A DNA stretch of 64,000 nucleotides from Physcomitrium patens (Eukaryota; Streptophyta; Bryopsida; Funariales; Funariaceae), in NCBI RefSeq assembly GCF_000002425.4, contig NC_037261.1, positions 8,732,701-8,796,700 of the forward strand, written 5' to 3'. Position 1 is the stretch's first letter. Each line of letters opens with the position of its first letter. The position numbers and the translations under genes were made by a program. Below, piece by piece: positions 60,714 through 64,000 of the stretch. The notes under the pieces are model-generated. The model searched no databases. It was not told the origin of the DNA and was given only the letters and a program-made list of their open reading frames with translations.

Positions 60714-63499
60714 TATAATGCAAAGCAAAGCTATAAATGGTCTATTGGAACTATAATATTTTGAGAGTAATAAAATTTATATGTAATTCTTATTAAAAAC
60801 ATTGTGATTACAAAAATTATTTTGTCAAGAAAAAAACAACTAGAAGAGTTGTGTTTCTTTAATTGGATGCAACTATCGGCTATATTAGATGCTATAGTAC
60901 AATATCGTGATTGGTTAAAATAGAATGTTGAATTTTAATATAGGCACTTAAGCAAATCATAATATTGGTAGGATCTTCTAAGTATTATAAGTGATGTTAT
61001 ATACTAGGCAAGTATCAAGCCTAAATGAGACTTGATAAAGATATTTGTATGCATTTTATGAATGGAGTAATATCAAAATTAGATCTTTTGTTGTAAAGCA
61101 AGTTGTTAAATAAAATGGTACTGCATTGCAATATATATTATCTATAAGCAAAATATTATAATATTGATGAGAAGAAGGGCAAATTATTTATTACAATAGA
61201 ATAGAGTTGATTGATTGAAATTGTCACAAAAGTAGAGATTATGGATCAAATAGCAAAGCCATAATAATTGATAGGTGGCAATTGCAATCACCATATATTT
61301 GGCTTTGGTACTTAATAATATTGTAGATCTTTGTTGAGTAGAATTCCAACTCATAGTCTAATTGATAACAATAAAATAAAATAAAATAAAATAAAATCCA
61401 AAATAGAGTGGCGTTGCTTATTTCTTTTATTCAATCATCATCACTAAAAATATCAAAAAGATCTAAAATATAAGAATGAGACAAACATATCACTATTAAT
61501 ATTTTTTTGTAATTTATATCCTCTATTTACAAAGTTATATCTAAAAAGAATACATTTGTAAGATTTAGCATCAAATTTGATGTAAAGAGCCTTTAAAATT
61601 TTTTCAAAATATTTATTTTTAAAATGACAAAAATAAGTTGAATTAGATTTTTTCTTATGCTAAAGCTCAAAAGATATTTTATATCAAGGAATAGCTTTGG
61701 TTGGGCATCCATTTTAGAGATATGTTATATAAGTTATGGCTTTACTCTAATATGGCTTGTAAAGGTTAACTTCATAAAGCATTCACCTTGTGGCATTATG
61801 GAAGATATGATTTTTTTGTTCAATAATACCATTTTGATATAGTATATAGGCTATGATAATTTAACATTGAATTCCATTGTTAATCAAATATTACTCAAAT
61901 TTGGAGGATGAGTACTTTCTTCCTTGATTAAAGTTGAAATAGGACAAGATCCTCTAAGGTCTAAAACCTTACAAAATTCATAAAAACAAAGATCTTGACA
62001 CAACATAAAAGCAAGCATATAAAAAAAATAAATTGAAAGTAATTAAACCAAATGGAATCAAAAAGATAGGAATGAGTAGAAGAGAATAGAATCAAATAAA
62101 ATCAAACAAAGCCAAATAGAACAATGTTGTATGAGGTGATTTGCAATCTAGAAATACATGAGATATCTAATTGTAGAGAATTTAGCTTTAACTTATTAGT
62201 TAAGCTCTAATAAGTGATTTATTCTACTTTCAACTTATATACAAAGTCTTGGGTCTCAAAACCTCTTCACTTTACATTAAATGCCCAAATTGTAGCAAAA
62301 TCTGTCAAAACATATTTTTTCTATAAAAGATTTCTTCTTCCTAAACTTAAGAAATTCATATCTTTTATCTCAACCATTCAATTTCTCTTAAATTTTTATA
62401 TAATGTAGCTATTATTTTTAAGCTTTATTACAAAAAAAATGAACCATGAAATCACTATCAATCTTTTGGACACTTAGAAATCCTAATAAGTGCTCTAAGT
62501 CCTAATTTACAAGCACCTAAGAACTATTTTCTTCATATCTCAAAAATCCAAATTCAAATGCTACAAAATTTATAAATACAGTTTACTAACATGAATATAT
62601 ACATTCTTGGAAATTTTGAGCCAAAATCTCTTCAAATTGCTCAAGATATAGCTCAAAATACAACCACTATTGAATCAAGTCACTTACTACCCTTAGATTT
62701 GCAAGTGCTGACTTCAACCTCCAATATCTCCTTTATTCCAACTTAGAATCCATCAAATAATATACTAAAAGTATAGTAAAAAAAGTTTTCTTTCTAATTC
62801 CGGTTTTTGATTCTTTATTGCTTTTTGTACGCGTGTATTATGTCCAAAAGAGTGACAATAGGTACAAAAACAACACTTTAATTTTGAGCAACAATATCTC
62901 TTTTATATAAACTCTAAATCATACAAAATTTGCACCAAAATCATATCCAAAAATCTTAACTTGTTGATCTTAGCCTCCAAAGCTTAAATGGCCTTAAAAA
63001 AGTAACTCTAATTCCTAATAAGGCCTTAGGTAGCTTCTTTGAAGTCTATTAGGCATGATTTTTGGCCAATAGGAATGGAGATTTTCATCATCTATCTTCA
63101 TTCATTCATATGGATGTCCTAACTTTTCTTTTTGCTATCAAGATCTCTCTCCAATCTTTATTCTTATAAGATTTACATAATATATGCCCTAAACATGAAA
63201 TAAAAGAAACAAAATAAGACTTTAAGGGTCACCAATGTCTAATAAAGATGACTTTAAATATGTAAAAGTTACTATCAATCAAAATTAATCTTAAAAGCCA
63301 CTATCAAAAGAAAATAAAGTTATATAAATTTAAATAGTAGTTCTTTTAAACAACCTCTTTTTAAAGTAGTAATCTAATTTTATTCTACAACCAATTAAAA
63401 TCCATTAATATGGCTCTTACCATGTTACTTAGTAAATTGTATATCAAACATATAAACACAATATTTTCACATGGTAGTTGAACCACAATATGACAATGG
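60714..63499. other. AT-rich DNA between two inverted X-related copies
   Basis: No gene is recognised. The stretch at about 62200-63060 reads like the non-coding text in the X insertion (repeated ..CAAAATTT.. and ATATCTC words), so it may be further X-family material. A TAAAA microsatellite lies at 61371-61396. Confidence 0.4.
61371..61396. repeat. TAAAA microsatellite
   Basis: Five tandem ATAAA units in AT-rich intergenic DNA. Confidence 0.9.
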
Positions 63500-64000
63500 T
63501 GTTGTATTACATAAAAACTTTCTTGAGAATGCGCTAGGCACTTAGTTGTAGAAAATAAAAGGAATTTGTAACAATAAGTCCTAATAACTTTAATAAAATT
63601 GTATATAAATTACTATAGAATCTTAACAAACATAATCAAGCATCAATTAAGTCCAATTTTTATTATTATTTTATTTTTATTTTTTTTTATTATAACTTCT
63701 ATTTATATTTTTGAAATAAATTATAAAAAATAAACATAAAAAATCTTAAAGAAATTTATTTATTTTTTTAAAAAAATTCTAAAGAAATTCTAGAGAAATC
63801 CTAAAGAATTATAAAGAATTCTAAATAATCCTAAAGAAATCTAAATCAATCTTAAACCAAACCAAATCCTAATCTTACCAAAATCCTAACTCTAACCAAA
63901 TCCTAATTCGTCACTAAATTCTAATTAATTTTTTAAATCTCAAATAAATCTCTAACAACCTTACAACAGATTTTGAAATTCAATAACTAATGTTTGAATT
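63500..64000 (+). mobile_element. X-related sequence, plus-strand copy, cut by window edge
   Basis: It starts TGTTGTATTACATAAAAAC and continues with GCACTTAGTTGTAGAAAAT, matching the X start at 3648. The CCTAA-rich part at 63780-63960 is an inverted match to 60060-60400. The element continues beyond the window. Confidence 0.5.

Noticed and set aside
1-64000. CRISPR arrays, bacterial operons or prokaryotic defence genes
   Set aside because: No regularly spaced repeats with unique spacers are present, and all real genes have spliceosomal introns.
1-64000. tRNA, rRNA or snRNA genes
   Set aside because: I saw no convincing cloverleaf or rRNA core sequence by eye. A covariance-model scan with tRNAscan-SE or Infernal would decide.

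Overview
The window looks like nuclear DNA of a land plant, most likely a bryophyte such as a moss. The three host genes encode proteins that read as plant orthologues, carry many short introns of about 0.1 to 0.8 kb, and sit in two islands of mixed base composition. The islands lie between long, very AT-rich tracts made of decayed LTR retrotransposons. The species call is an inference and I hold it weakly.

Layout. 1-7302 is a decayed Ty3/Gypsy chromovirus-like element (A1), cut by the left edge and carrying a 1.33-kb non-coding insertion (X). 7303 to about 10600 is a relative on the minus strand (A4); A1 appears to have landed in its LTR. About 10600-12523 is the 5' part of a minus-strand Copia-like element, with primer-binding site and short LTR. 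12524-16100 is AT-rich and featureless. 16100-26965 is the first gene island. It holds a J-domain co-chaperone gene (plus strand) and the splicing factor gene SF3A2 (minus strand), transcribed towards each other. 27050-47590 is an old Gypsy-like element (B) interrupted by element A2 (28410-40622), which is itself interrupted by element A3 (30703-36972). 47808-51395 is another Gypsy remnant (A5) with an antisense solo LTR. 52100-58250 is the second gene island, with a minus-strand gene for a 3'-5' exonuclease-fold plus KH-domain protein. 58250-64000 is AT-rich again and contains an inverted pair of sequences related to X.

The host genes have no operon-like relation. One is a chaperone cofactor, one a core U2 snRNP protein, and one a probable RNA-processing protein. 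Exon junctions were chosen because GT/AG signals, reading phase and protein homology agree at every step. This gives 365 aa for SF3A2, 332 aa for the exonuclease-KH protein, and 357 aa plus an uncertain tail for the J protein.

I see no defence system, gene cluster or other clearly new pathway. The most notable points concern the repeats: two decayed Gypsy copies share patchy near-identity around an old nested insertion that only one of them has; the A family has a conserved extra open reading segment downstream of its integrase; X is a family with unusual ends; and the B leader holds a GC-rich block with a 32-bp minisatellite and a hairpin. All LTR elements here are broken, with many disruptions each.
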